Positions 27,465 to 37,110 of a stretch of DNA of 64,000 nt are shown piece by piece. Numbering within the stretch: the stretch's first letter is position 1; each line of letters starts with the position of its first letter. A program made the position numbers and the translations under genes. Source of the stretch: Dechloromonas sp. HYN0024 (GTDB lineage: Bacteria > Pseudomonadota > Gammaproteobacteria > Burkholderiales > Rhodocyclaceae); NCBI RefSeq assembly GCF_003441615.1, contig NZ_CP031842.1, positions 3,194,301-3,258,300 of the forward strand, in the 5' to 3' direction. A model generated the notes under the pieces. That model made no database searches. It worked only from the letters and a program-made list of their open reading frames with translations, and had not been told where the DNA came from.

Positions 27465-29036
27465 TTACCCAGCCATCTTCCCATGCCTCTCCTGTCGTTG
27501 TGCCAAAGCCCTTGCCGCCCGGGGCACGGGCTTTTCCCGGTTAACCAGCAAGCCGTTGAGACAGACCGGGTTGGCACGAGCACCGCTGGCTTGATAGTCG
27601 GCCAGCAGAATCTGCCTGATTTTTTGTGTTTCCCAGCCAAGTTCCCCGGTCAGATAGTCGAAGACGGCATCGATCAGCATTTCCGGCGTCAGGCGACTGG
27701 TCTGACCAGTACGGCCCCATAGCCAGTCGGCAAAGGCGAGAAAAGCCGCAAAGGGTGAGGGGCCGGCGAGCAGAATGGGCAGGGTTTGTGGAAAGCGGCC
27801 TGAATTGGCAATCAAATCCCAGTAACGGGCAAGGCGGATGAAGCGCTGCATGGTCGGCACATCGACGTCCTGCGTTTGGACCACGGTGTAGGGCGCATCG
27901 GCCGCGTAGACCATCCCGTATGACGCCGTATGCCGGACTATCGGCGTACCGCGCAATCGCTTGAGGACGCCGAGCTGGATTTCATCCGGGCCGAGGGCAA
28001 ACAAGCGATCAAAGCCCGCGGCGAAGCTGGCCAGGGTTTCGCCTGGCAAGCCGAAGATGAGGTCGGTATGGAGGTGCGCATGGCTATGAGTGACCAGCCA
28101 GGAAAGGTTTTCGCAGGTCTTTGCGTTGTCCTGACGGCGTGAAATGATTTGCTGAACGTCGGGGTTGAAGGTCTGGATACCCACTTCAAACTGCAGCACA
28201 CCAGGGGGAAAGCGGGCGATCATTTCCTTGAGTCGTTCAGGTAAATGATCCGGAATCACCTCGAAATGCAGAAACAGATCGGGCGACAAACGCTCGAGGA
28301 AAAACGCCAGAATGGTCAGCGAGTTATCGATCTTCAGATTGAAAGTTCGGTCGACAAACTTGAAGTTGCGCGCCCCGCGCTGGTAAAGCACCGCCAACGC
28401 CGCGAGAAAACGTTCCGGTTCGAAAGCCCAGGCTGTTTTGTCGAGCGAACTCAGGCAAAACTCACACTTGAACGGGCAGCCGCGCGATGCCTCGACGTAA
28501 AGCAGGCGATGCGCCAGATCGTCGTCGCTAAATTCGGCATAGGGCAGGGCAATGTCGGTCAGCCCTGGCTGCTCACCAGGGATCACCTTGTTCAGAGGCG
28601 GCGGACCATCGATCAGGGCGCGACAGAGCTTGGGAAAGCTGACATCACCCCAGCCGGCAATCAGGAAATCAGCCAGCCGGACAATCTCCTGCTCGGCCCA
28701 TTCATAGGAAACCTCCGGACCCCCCAGAATAATCGTCAGGGTCGGCCGCACCTGCCTGAGTTGGCGCACGAGTTCAGTGGTCGGCACGACATTCCAGATA
28801 TAGACACCCAAGCCAATGATCTGTGGCGCGCCATCCAGCGGATCGCCCAACTCGGTGAGCAATGCCTCGACGACTTCAGGCAACGGACGGCTGATGGTGA
28901 ATTCGCGCAAGACCGTCTGCTCGCGCAGCCCGATGCGACCATGACGATCCATGTTGGCGAGCAAATAGCGCAGGCCGAGAGACGCGTGGATATACTTGGC
29001 GTTGAGGGTGCAGAGAATAATGGCAGGCGGCGGCAT
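27465..29036 (-). CDS. B12-binding domain radical SAM protein, DUF4080 type
   Basis: 523 residues. N-terminal cobalamin-binding-like fold (about 1-140, with LNAKYIHASLGLRYL), a radical SAM domain with the CxxxCxxC motif CPFKCEFC near 190, and the DUF4080 C-terminal region. Predicted to bind [4Fe-4S] and perhaps cobalamin; the reaction is unknown for this subfamily, which is widely conserved in Proteobacteria. It is separate from the radical SAM enzyme in the pigment locus at 56497. Confidence 0.88.
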   Translation of the reverse strand: MPPPAIILCTLNAKYIHASLGLRYLLANMDRHGRIGLREQTVLREFTISRPLPEVVEALLTELGDPLDGAPQIIGLGVYIWNVVPTTELVRQLRQVRPTLTIILGGPEVSYEWAEQEIVRLADFLIAGWGDVSFPKLCRALIDGPPPLNKVIPGEQPGLTDIALPYAEFSDDDLAHRLLYVEASRGCPFKCEFCLSSLDKTAWAFEPERFLAALAVLYQRGARNFKFVDRTFNLKIDNSLTILAFFLERLSPDLFLHFEVIPDHLPERLKEMIARFPPGVLQFEVGIQTFNPDVQQIISRRQDNAKTCENLSWLVTHSHAHLHTDLIFGLPGETLASFAAGFDRLFALGPDEIQLGVLKRLRGTPIVRHTASYGMVYAADAPYTVVQTQDVDVPTMQRFIRLARYWDLIANSGRFPQTLPILLAGPSPFAAFLAFADWLWGRTGQTSRLTPEMLIDAVFDYLTGELGWETQKIRQILLADYQASGARANPVCLNGLLVNREKPVPRAARALAQRQERHGKMAG

Positions 29037-29125
29037 CCCCGCATTTTGACATCGTCGTGACCGGCCAAGGCAGGGCGGTCCTTATATTTGGCCCGATAAT
29101 CACCACGCAAGGTGGCCCTCGACCG

Positions 29126-30901
29126 CTAACCGGCCGAGTCTTTTCCCGTTCCCGAGAGCAGCGCGCACAGCGTCTGTCGCAAGCGCCACGGGCGAACCGG
29201 CTTGTGCAACAGGACCAACCCGCTCTCTGCTGCAGCCTGCATGGCACCTTCACTGGTATCGCCAGTCATCAGCAGCGCCGGGAGATTTGGGCCAAGGTGG
29301 GCGCGCAGATAACCGACGACATCGATGCCGCTTTCGGTCTCCGACAAGCCGAAATCCGAAATAATCGCATCGACTTCGACCCCCAGTTCCTCGATCTGGG
29401 CCAGGACACTAGCACCGGAATCGCCGGAAATGACGGCGCACCCCCAGTTTTCCAGCAGTGAATGCAAGCCGTCACGGATCAAGGTTTCGTTTTCGACAAC
29501 GACAATCCGCCGGTTATCCAGGTCATAGGGCGAAATGCCATCAGCACTGGTGCGCAGGGGGCGTTTCGATGGGGCAGCATCACTGATCGGCAGACTGATG
29601 GCAAAGCACGATCCGCGCTTGGGAACCGAGCGAACGGAGACTTCTGCATCAAGCAAGCGGGCAGCACGGTCAACAATGGCCAGCCCAAGCCCCAGTCCCT
29701 GTTGCCGATCCCGGTGCTGATTACCGACCTGGACGAACTCCTCGAAAATGTTGTCCTGATCGGCTTCGCTGATCCCGATCCCGGTGTCCCACACTTCGAT
29801 ATGGAGATTCTGCCCACGCCGCCGACAGCCGATCAGCACCTTGCCAGTCGGCGTATATTGCAGGGCGTTTGACAGAAAATTCCGCAAAATGCGACCGAGC
29901 AGCATGGCATCGGTATCCACACACAGCCGACAGCCGACCACGCGCAGCTCCAGTCCCTTGCGTTCAGCCAGAGGGCCATATTCACGCTGCAGATCGTTTA
30001 ACAAGTCGCCGACCGACAGCACTGCGTGCTGCGGCTTGAGCGTACTGGCATCGAGCCGGGAAACATCGAGCAGCGCACTGAGCAGACCCGAAACGGCGCC
30101 AACCGCCTGCTGTGCCTTGGCGAAATATTCTTCGCCCTTGGCTGTCAGCGTCATTTCCGGCCGCAGCAGTTCCTGAAACAAGGCGATAGCCTGCACCGGC
30201 TGACGCAGGTCATGGCTCGCCGAGGCAAGAAACTTCGCTTTTGCCTTTCCCGCCTCTTCGGCAATCTGTCGCTGGTGCGCCAGTTCCCGGGCAAGAAATT
30301 CGTTCTTGAACCGCAGATGCAACGATTCGTTGAATGCGGCATGACGCTTGCCGCCCTGCCAGAGCAGGACGGGCACGAAAATACCCAGCATGAGGCCGAG
30401 AATCAGGTGCAGCTGATCGCCAGCCAAAAGGTACCAGAGCGCCAGCGGTATCAAGGAGGTACAAATGAAGGCGCGCGACGGACGAAAATAGGCAAACCCC
30501 TCGGAGGCCGCTGCCGATGCGGAAATGGCGGCGACAGTCAGGATGAAAAACTGGTACGGCAAGGGTAAATGGGCGGTCATCGCCGTGTTGGCGAAACCCC
30601 AGGCCGTGCCGTTGAGGGCGGCGCCCAGAGTCTGGCCCAGGCCCCACTGGGCAGAGGTTCGGCTGGATGGGGCACGATGATAGGCAACTATCCCCCGGGC
30701 TCGCCAGACAGTAACGCCACCGGCCAGCGCCAGTGCGGGCCCCCAGGTCCACCATGGCACAAGGCTTTCGACCAGCAAGGCGAGCAGGCACAGAATGACA
30801 ATGCCGGCCAGATTCTGGGCATTGGTTTCGCGGAAAAAGGCCTTGATCTGCTCAGCAGCAATGGCATCGGCTGTTGCCATCGAGTGAAATTCATTGGGCA
30901 T
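29126..30901 (-). CDS. Membrane-bound hybrid histidine kinase
   Basis: 591 residues. Five or six membrane segments in residues 30-185 form a sensor without a large periplasmic domain. HisKA has phospho-acceptor His230 in SASHDLRQP, then an HATPase domain with GLGLGLAIV, then a C-terminal receiver domain (about 465-585) with Asp in IISDFGLSETESG. The motif SASHDLRQPVQAI is typical of the hybrid kinases that lack a PAS domain and are paired with LuxR-type regulators, but no such regulator is adjacent. It faces the ABC permease gene divergently. Confidence 0.92.
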   Translation of the reverse strand: MPNEFHSMATADAIAAEQIKAFFRETNAQNLAGIVILCLLALLVESLVPWWTWGPALALAGGVTVWRARGIVAYHRAPSSRTSAQWGLGQTLGAALNGTAWGFANTAMTAHLPLPYQFFILTVAAISASAAASEGFAYFRPSRAFICTSLIPLALWYLLAGDQLHLILGLMLGIFVPVLLWQGGKRHAAFNESLHLRFKNEFLARELAHQRQIAEEAGKAKAKFLASASHDLRQPVQAIALFQELLRPEMTLTAKGEEYFAKAQQAVGAVSGLLSALLDVSRLDASTLKPQHAVLSVGDLLNDLQREYGPLAERKGLELRVVGCRLCVDTDAMLLGRILRNFLSNALQYTPTGKVLIGCRRRGQNLHIEVWDTGIGISEADQDNIFEEFVQVGNQHRDRQQGLGLGLAIVDRAARLLDAEVSVRSVPKRGSCFAISLPISDAAPSKRPLRTSADGISPYDLDNRRIVVVENETLIRDGLHSLLENWGCAVISGDSGASVLAQIEELGVEVDAIISDFGLSETESGIDVVGYLRAHLGPNLPALLMTGDTSEGAMQAAAESGLVLLHKPVRPWRLRQTLCALLSGTGKDSAG

Positions 30902-30981
30902 GTGACCGATTATCTATCATCGTGCCAATGATGCAAGCCGGCTGGCGGTAAAATGCCCCCTTGTCGACCTTTATCGCGCCC

Positions 30982-31752
30982 ATGTCCCGCACTTTTGCCG
31001 AACCCGGCTTTTTCCCCGTCTGGCGTCGCAATTTTCTTGTCTGGCGCAAGCTCGCCCTGCCGTCGATTCTCGGCAACCTGGCTGACCCGCTGATCTATAT
31101 GCTCGGCCTGGGCTACGGCCTGGGAGCCATGCTCCCCAGTATCGAGGGTCAGCCTTACATCGCCTTCCTGGCAGCCGGCTCTGTCTGCGCCTCGACGATG
31201 AACGCGGCGACCTTCGAGGCACTGTACTCGGCCTTTTCCCGCATGCACGTCCAGAAAACCTGGGAAGCCATCCTCAATACGCCGCTTGGCCTCGCTGATG
31301 TCGTCGCCGGAGAATTGTTCTGGGCAGCCACCAAATCGCTGTTTTCCGGTGCCGCCATCCTCGTCGTCATTACCGCCATGGGCCTGACCCACGGCCCGCT
31401 CATGCTCTGGGCGCTACCGGCCATCGTCCTGACCGGCCTGGCCTTTGCCGCGCTCGGCCTGATCTGGAACGCGCTGGCCCCGTCCTACGATTTCTTCATG
31501 TACTACTTCACCCTGTTCATCACCCCGATGACCCTTATTTCCGGCGTGTTCTTCCCGACTGACCAGCTCCCCGCATGGCTCGCCATGATCGGTGCCTGGC
31601 TGCCGCTGGCCCAGGGTGTCGCCTTGGTCCGCCCGCTACTGGCCGGCCAGGTACCTGCCAACGCCCTGATCCACGTCCTGGCCCTGCTGGTTACCGCGGC
31701 AATTGCCTTCAGTATCGCCTTGCATCTAACCCGTCGGCGACTGCTCAAGTAA
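30982..31752 (+). CDS. ABC-2 type transporter permease, NodJ-like
   Basis: 256 residues with six predicted membrane segments and the NodJ-family stretches WRRNFLVWRKLALPSILGNL near the N-terminus and GVFFPTDQLPAWL in the last third. It is the natural partner for the NodI-like ATPase at 24258, although five genes' worth of sequence separates them. A TTG at 30961 is in frame, but the family begins near MSRTFAEPGF, so I use the ATG at 30982. A TAAAAT hexamer at 30949 may be its -10 element. The exported substrate is unknown. Confidence 0.88.
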   Translation: MSRTFAEPGFFPVWRRNFLVWRKLALPSILGNLADPLIYMLGLGYGLGAMLPSIEGQPYIAFLAAGSVCASTMNAATFEALYSAFSRMHVQKTWEAILNTPLGLADVVAGELFWAATKSLFSGAAILVVITAMGLTHGPLMLWALPAIVLTGLAFAALGLIWNALAPSYDFFMYYFTLFITPMTLISGVFFPTDQLPAWLAMIGAWLPLAQGVALVRPLLAGQVPANALIHVLALLVTAAIAFSIALHLTRRRLLK

Positions 31753-31761
31753 AATTGACCA

Positions 31762-32079
31762 ATGGAACCTTTGCTCGTCATCACCAACTGCCCCGATGAA
31801 CAATCGGCCAACGCCATCGCGCTTGCCACCGTCGATGAGGGACTGGCTGCCTGCGTTAACATTTTGCCGCGCATCCAGTCGGTCTACCGCTGGCAGGGAA
31901 AGGTCGAGTCGGCCACCGAAGTACCGCTTTTTTTCAAGTCGACAGCCGCCAACTACCCGGCGCTTGAAGCCAGAATCCGCCAACTCCATCCCTATGAACT
32001 GCCTGAAATAATTGCCCTGCCAGTTAGCCACGGCTTGCCTGCCTATCTGAACTGGATGGCGGCGGAAACGATCCAATGA
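31762..32079 (+). CDS. cutA: Divalent cation tolerance protein CutA
   Basis: 105 residues. CutA forms small cytoplasmic trimers and was linked to copper tolerance; its exact role is unclear. Conserved elements VITNCPDE, AACVNILPRIQSVYRWQGKVE-like segment and the aromatic end YLNWM are present. A TAAAAT hexamer at 31750-31755 lies only 6 nt before the ATG. The stop overlaps the dsbD start as ATGA, matching the frequent cutA-dsbD pairing. Confidence 0.95.
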   Translation: MEPLLVITNCPDEQSANAIALATVDEGLAACVNILPRIQSVYRWQGKVESATEVPLFFKSTAANYPALEARIRQLHPYELPEIIALPVSHGLPAYLNWMAAETIQ

Positions 32080-33832
32080 CCATGCGCCTCTTATTCCTCA
32101 TCTTTTCCCTGTTCATCGGACTCGTCCAGGCCGAGGAATTCCTTGATCCGGCCGTTGCCTTCAAGCCATCGGTCAAAGCCCTTGATGGCCAGACCCTCGA
32201 AGTCAGCTACGAGATCGCCAAGGGCTATTACCTCTACCGCGACAAGTTCCGCTTTGCCGTCGAAGGCGATGCGGCCACGCTTGGCACACCGTCCTTGCCC
32301 AAGGGCAAGGAACATAACGACGAGAATTTCGGCAAGGTCGAGGTGTATTACAAGGCCGTCGCCATCCGCATTCCTGTCGTGCGCACCAGTTCCGGTCCGC
32401 TCCCCCTGAAACTCCGTGTCACCGGGCAAGGCTGTGCCGATGCCGGTGTTTGCTACCCTCCGCAAACTCAAACCCTCAGTGTCGATCTGCCCGATCCGGC
32501 CAGCGCACCGCCCGGCCAAGCAGCGGGCACTGGCGATGAGAGCGGCCAGATCGCCTCAACCCTCAAACACGCCGGTTTCTGGACCAGCCTCGCCTTCTTC
32601 TTTGTAGCCGGCCTCGGCCTGTCGCTGACGCCTTGCGTTTTCCCGATGATCCCCATTCTTTCCGGCATCATTGCCGGACAGGGCCACAAGAATTCCCACG
32701 CCCGCGGTTTTGCCCTCTCACTGGCCTACGTACTCGGCATGGCGGTGACCTATGCTGCCGCCGGAGTCGCCGCCGGCATGACCGGTACGCTGCTTTCCGC
32801 GGCCCTGCAAAACCCGTTGGTGCTAGGCAGCTTCGCACTGGTTTTTGTCGTCCTCTCGTTCTCGATGTTCGGCTTCTACGAACTGCAGTTGCCAACGGCG
32901 CTGCAAAGCAAGCTGTCGGAAGAATCCGGCCACCTTCAGGGGGGCGCGGCATTGGCGTTTTCCTGATGGGTGCCTTGTCAGCCCTGATCGTCGGCCCCTG
33001 CGTTGCTGCACCGCTGGCTGGCGCACTGCTCTATATCGGCCAGACCGGTGATGCCGTTTTCGGCGGCACGGCGCTGTTCGTCATGGCGCTCGGCATGGGT
33101 GCGCCGCTGATTGCAGTCGGCATTGCCGGCGGGTCCCTGCTGCCCAAAACCGGTCCCTGGATGGAAGGGGTCAAGAAGGCCTTCGGCGTACTTTTGCTGG
33201 CCACTGCCGTCTGGCTCCTCGCGCCGGTTATCCCGCCGGTTGTCAGCATGCTGGCCTGGGCGATGCTGCTCATCATCCCCGCCATCTACCTGCATGCCCT
33301 TGACCCACTGCCACCCCACGCCAAAGGTTGGCAGCGCTTCTGGAAGGGTATTGGCATTGTCATGCTGCTAACCGGTGCGGCATTGCTCATCGGCACCCTG
33401 GCGGGTGGCCGCGACCCGTTGCAACCGCTGGCCGGGTTGCGCGGCCAGGCAGTGGCTGCCCAAGAAAAGCGATTGCCGTTCGAACGGGTTGCCTCGGTTG
33501 GCGAACTTGAGACGAAAATCAAGGCCGCCGGGCGCCCGGTGATGCTCGATTTTTATGCCGACTGGTGTGTTTCGTGCAAGGAAATGGAGCGGTTTACCTT
33601 CGCCGATCCGACCGTCCAGGCAAAACTATCAGACTTCAAGCTGCTTCAGGCCGATGTCACTGCCAACTCGGAAGACGACAAGGCCTTACTCGCCAAATTC
33701 AGTCTCTTCGGCCCGCCTGGCATCATTTTCTACGATGCCGGGGGCCAGGAAATGAAATCCGTCCGCATCGTTGGTTTTCAGGATACGGCCCAGTTCTTGA
33801 AAACCCTGCAGCAACTCGGAAATAACAGCTAG
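32076..33832 (+). pseudogene. dsbD: Thiol:disulfide interchange protein DsbD, frameshifted
   Basis: Full DsbD length (about 585 residues) is spread over two frames. The first (32076-32966) has a signal peptide (VQA cleavage), the DsbD-alpha Cys120/Cys126 pair and the first membrane Cys187 in TPCVFP. The second, usable from about 32943 to 33832, has GPCVAAPL and the C-terminal thioredoxin-like CVSC. The break is at a run of six G (about 32939-32944): one more G would join QGG to RGIGVFLMG, the normal family continuation. This may be an assembly or sequencing error, a real mutation, or a -1 slip site. An intact DsbD would pass electrons from cytoplasmic thioredoxin to periplasmic DsbC and CcmG. 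Confidence 0.85.
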
Positions 33833-34491
33833 ATTTGTCCTGCCGGTGCGTAACGCAAGGACAAAACCGCAAACACGACACCAACCGCAGTCCCGGCCAG
33901 AACATCAATCGCCACATGCTGACAGGTGGCCATCGTAGACCATAGAATGGCCAGACAGTACGCAGCGCTCAGCCAGCGCGCCAGTCGCGGAACTCCGATA
34001 GCGGCAAACACCCGGTCAAGCCAGAAGGCTGAAAAGACGGCTGATGCCACATGCAGGGAAGGGCAGGCGTTGCCAGCCGCATCCGTATCCTTGATGAAGG
34101 CTATTGAGGGGTAGAGGCTCCAGTCGATGACGGCGGGTGGCACCCCCGTTGGCAACAACCAGAAAATACCCAGGCAGAGCAGGCACATGGCCGCCATCCA
34201 TTGGCTATAGACTGCCAGCATCCGGGTATTGCCAAGCAGGGCCGGGGGCAGCGACACATAGACCCACAGCGAGGCATATACGGAGAAGGCGAGCGGCGTG
34301 AATGGAATCCATGCGTCAAGCCCGATCCGCGGCATGACCGTCGTCGCAAAGACGGGGTTGCGCAGTACCCAGAAGTATCCCCAGAAGAAAATGGCCATGA
34401 AGGCCATCGTGCCAACCGCCTTGAGCGGCCACAGGATGGCGATTCTGGATATGAGCTGCCGGATCCAGTGCGGTCTGGAAAACAGGTACAT
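33829..34491 (-). CDS. PAP2 superfamily membrane phosphatase
   Basis: 220 residues with about six membrane segments. Phosphatase motifs CPSLHVA and CQHVAIDVLAG supply the active-site His residues, in the arrangement seen in inositol-phosphorylceramide synthase-like PAP2 proteins. It likely acts on a lipid phosphate or pyrophosphate at the periplasmic face. I start at the ATG at 34491: the longer ORF runs upstream antisense to the ACP and ketosynthase genes and is not credible. Its 3' end overlaps dsbD by 4 nt. It borders the pigment locus and may serve it, but that is speculation. Confidence 0.82.
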   Translation of the reverse strand: MYLFSRPHWIRQLISRIAILWPLKAVGTMAFMAIFFWGYFWVLRNPVFATTVMPRIGLDAWIPFTPLAFSVYASLWVYVSLPPALLGNTRMLAVYSQWMAAMCLLCLGIFWLLPTGVPPAVIDWSLYPSIAFIKDTDAAGNACPSLHVASAVFSAFWLDRVFAAIGVPRLARWLSAAYCLAILWSTMATCQHVAIDVLAGTAVGVVFAVLSLRYAPAGQI

Positions 34492-34583
34492 GAGAATTCG
34501 ATGATTTGCGGACAGCGAAAACCCTATGGTAACAACAGATGCCCCATGCATTGAGGAATCGTCGGACTGATAGGGTAAAACCT

Positions 34584-34611
34584 TTGGAAAACATGGGCAT
34601 TCAGCTAAAAT
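34584..34611 (+). promoter_or_regulatory. Candidate promoter of the rightward aryl-polyene operon
   Basis: TTGGAA (34584-34589), a 16-nt spacer and TAAAAT (34606-34611). Transcription would begin within about 3 nt of the first ATG (34621), so the first mRNA may be leaderless or nearly so. Confidence 0.5.
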
Positions 34612-34620
34612 TGGCAGGCT

Positions 34621-34860
34621 ATGGAATCCATTGGCCTGATTCGTGATTTTCTCCAGGACCGTCTCGCCGTCGAGCCGGGCAATGTCGTTCCCGGCGCGGC
34701 CCTGGCGGAGCTTGGCGTCGACTCGCTGATGATGCTCGAATTGATGTTCGAATTCGAGGACCGCTACGGCATCAAGCTCTCCCGCGACCTGAAAACTCCC
34801 CGGACCGTTGGCGAGATGGTGACGCTGATGGACGGCCTGATCGCCAAGTCGAAGAGCTGA
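34621..34860 (+). CDS. Acyl carrier protein 1 of the aryl-polyene locus
   Basis: 79 residues with the phosphopantetheine-attachment Ser35 in GVDSLMMLEL and the four-helix ACP pattern. It carries the growing polyene or the aryl starter as a thioester. First gene of the operon, 3 nt before the ketosynthase. Paired ACP genes are standard in aryl-polyene clusters. Confidence 0.9.
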   Translation: MESIGLIRDFLQDRLAVEPGNVVPGAALAELGVDSLMMLELMFEFEDRYGIKLSRDLKTPRTVGEMVTLMDGLIAKSKS

Positions 34861-34863
34861 GCC

Positions 34864-36114
34864 ATGAGCCAGCGACGGGTGGCGATTACTGGCCTCGGGC
34901 TGGTCAGTCCTTATGGCGGCGACCTCACTGATTTCTTCACACGCCTGTGTGCCGGCGAATCGGCCGTCGGCTACCTGCTGACCGACGACGTGCCGCGGCC
35001 GCTGTCGATGCCTTTCGTCACGTGTCCCGGTTTCGACCCCGATACCGTGCTCGGCAAACCGCAGGCCAGCATGATGGACCGTTTCGCACAGTTCGGCTTG
35101 GCTGCCGCCTTCAACGCCTGGGATGATGCCGACCTGTCGCGTCAGCCCGGCGACGAATGCCGTAGCGACTGGGGTGTGGCCTGGGGCACCGCACTCGGCG
35201 GCACGATGGCCTATGAGAAAGGCTACCGCGAACTCTGGCAGCGCGGCCGCGAAAGACTGTCGCCACTGACCGTCGTTCTCGGCATGAACAATGGCGCCAA
35301 CGCCCATATGTCGATCCAGTTTGGCCTGGGCGGCGTCAGCATGAGCCACACCGTAGCCTGCGCCTCATCGGCCATTGCCATTGGCGAAGCCTTCCGCCGC
35401 GTCCGCAGCGGCGAAGCAACGGTGATGCTGACGGGCGGCTCGGATGTACCGCAGGCTTATGGCGTTGCCCGCGCCTGGGAAGCCTTGCGTGTCATGGCGC
35501 CGGGCAACAGCGAAACGTCGCCATCGGCCTGCCGGCCGTTCTCGGCTGATCGGCGGGGCCTGGTTCTCGGCGAGGGCGGGGCGGCACTGGTCCTCGAAGA
35601 CTGGGATCATGCCACCGCCCGCGGTGCTCGCATCCACGGGGAGATCGTCGGCTACGGCACGACCTGCGACCATACCCATCTGGTCCGCCCGGAAGCCGAC
35701 GGGCAGATTCGCGCCATCCGGCTAACCCTGGCCGATGCCGGACTGGAGGCCAGCGATATTGATTACGTCAACGCCCACGGCACGGCAACCGCCGAAGGGG
35801 ACCCGGTCGAAATAGCGGCACTCAAGGCGGTTTTCGGTGACCGCGCTGCAACACTAGCCGTCAGCGCCACCAAATCGATGCACGGGCATCTGCTCGGTGC
35901 TTCGGCCGCCATCGAAGCCATCGTCACAGTGCTCGCCCTGCGCCAGCAGAGCATCCCGCCCACCGCCCATCTCGACCAGCTCGACCCGGCCTGTGCCGGG
36001 GTTGACCATGTCACCGCAGCACGGCACAGCCAGCCCCTGCGCGCCGCACTCTCCAATTCCTTCGCTTTCGGTGGCAGCAACGCGGTCCTCGCGTTCCGTG
36101 CTGTCAACGAGTAA
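34864..36114 (+). CDS. Beta-ketoacyl-ACP synthase (FabF-like) 1
   Basis: 416 residues. The condensing-enzyme triad is intact: Cys166 in VACASSA, His305 in NAHGTATA and His342 in MHGHLLGA, with Lys337. It extends an ACP-bound chain with malonyl-ACP. In this context, beside two ACPs and a second ketosynthase plus a chain-length-like protein further on, it belongs to a type II polyene synthase rather than to housekeeping fatty acid synthesis. Cytoplasmic. Confidence 0.9.
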   Translation: MSQRRVAITGLGLVSPYGGDLTDFFTRLCAGESAVGYLLTDDVPRPLSMPFVTCPGFDPDTVLGKPQASMMDRFAQFGLAAAFNAWDDADLSRQPGDECRSDWGVAWGTALGGTMAYEKGYRELWQRGRERLSPLTVVLGMNNGANAHMSIQFGLGGVSMSHTVACASSAIAIGEAFRRVRSGEATVMLTGGSDVPQAYGVARAWEALRVMAPGNSETSPSACRPFSADRRGLVLGEGGAALVLEDWDHATARGARIHGEIVGYGTTCDHTHLVRPEADGQIRAIRLTLADAGLEASDIDYVNAHGTATAEGDPVEIAALKAVFGDRAATLAVSATKSMHGHLLGASAAIEAIVTVLALRQQSIPPTAHLDQLDPACAGVDHVTAARHSQPLRAALSNSFAFGGSNAVLAFRAVNE

Positions 36115-36133
36115 CCCCAACGGATGCCCCGCC

Positions 36134-36418
36134 ATGTCTGACGCCATTTCTCCCGAAATCATCGAAGCCCTGTTGCCGGAAGTTGCCGAATTGATCGTTT
36201 CGGCGCTCAATCTCGACATGCCCGCCGCCGAAATCGAACCGGATGCCCCGCTGTTCGGCGAAGGCCTCGGCCTCGACTCGATTGACGTGCTCGAAATCGC
36301 CCTGGTCATTTCAAAAAAATACGGTTTCCAGCTTAAATCCGACAACGAGGACAACCTGCGCATCTTCTCCTCGCTGCGCGCCCTGTCCGGGCACATCGCC
36401 AGCCAGCGGACCAAATGA
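36134..36418 (+). CDS. Acyl carrier protein 2 of the aryl-polyene locus
   Basis: 94 residues with phosphopantetheine Ser49 in GLDSIDVLE. The N-terminus is about ten residues longer than in ACP 1. The ATG at 36134 is the best start; the longer ORF upstream overlaps the ketosynthase in another frame. The end overlaps the next gene as ATGA. Confidence 0.88.
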   Translation: MSDAISPEIIEALLPEVAELIVSALNLDMPAAEIEPDAPLFGEGLGLDSIDVLEIALVISKKYGFQLKSDNEDNLRIFSSLRALSGHIASQRTK

Positions 36419-37110
36419 CCCTTTCCCCGGCCCCGCTGCTGCGCGGCCTGGCCGTGGTCGTCTTTATCACCATCTGGGCTGTCCTTGCCCATATCAGCAG
36501 CGCCGGCGAAGGCACGCCCGATCTCTCGGTCATGATCGCCCTGGCCCCGATCCTTGCAGCACTCAGCCTGCTCCTCTGGCGCAACCACCATCCACTGCGG
36601 ACTGGTGCCGCTGTGGTCGTCCTGCTCGGTTGCCTGGCCTGGCTGTGGCCCATCTTGCGCAATAACATTGCGCTGCTTTTTTTCATCCAGCACATCGGCA
36701 CCAATCTGGCGCTCGCCACCCTGTTCGGGCGCAGCCTGCTTGGCGATGGTGAAGCCCTCATCACCCAACTAGCGCGTGCCGTCCACGATGGTGATCTGTC
36801 CGAACTTAAACGCCGCCACACCCGTCAGGCGACCCTGGCCTGGACGCTGTTTTTCCTGACCAATGCACTGATCTCGGCAATCCTCTGGCTATTTGCCCCA
36901 GCCACCGTTTGGTCGGTTTTCGCCAACCTGCTGTCGGCACCCCTGCTTGCCGCCATGTTCATCGGCGAACACCTCTGGCGGCTGCAGGTGCTACCGCCGG
37001 AAGAGCGACCGAGCTTCGCTCAGGTCATCGGTGCCTACCGCATGCGCAACAAGCTGCGCGACGCGGAGGCACGGATCGATACGCCCAGTCAGCCGGCCAA
37101 TCCATTATGA
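36415..37110 (+). CDS. COG4648-type membrane protein of aryl-polyene loci
   Basis: 231 residues with about six membrane segments and a cytoplasmic basic C-terminus. Members of this family are regularly found between the ACP and the acyl ligase genes of aryl-polyene clusters; the function is not established. Inner membrane. ATGA overlaps with both neighbours indicate strict co-expression with the ACP and the ligase. Confidence 0.8.
   Translation: MTLSPAPLLRGLAVVVFITIWAVLAHISSAGEGTPDLSVMIALAPILAALSLLLWRNHHPLRTGAAVVVLLGCLAWLWPILRNNIALLFFIQHIGTNLALATLFGRSLLGDGEALITQLARAVHDGDLSELKRRHTRQATLAWTLFFLTNALISAILWLFAPATVWSVFANLLSAPLLAAMFIGEHLWRLQVLPPEERPSFAQVIGAYRMRNKLRDAEARIDTPSQPANPL

Noticed and set aside
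24258..31752. Nod-factor export by the NodI/NodJ-like pair
   Set aside because: No nodABC or chitooligosaccharide genes are present; the names reflect family similarity only.
33829..35349. A 506-codon minus-strand frame covering the PAP2 gene and continuing upstream
   Set aside because: The upstream half is antisense to the ACP and ketosynthase genes and has no family resemblance. Only the part from 34491 down has the PAP2 motifs.
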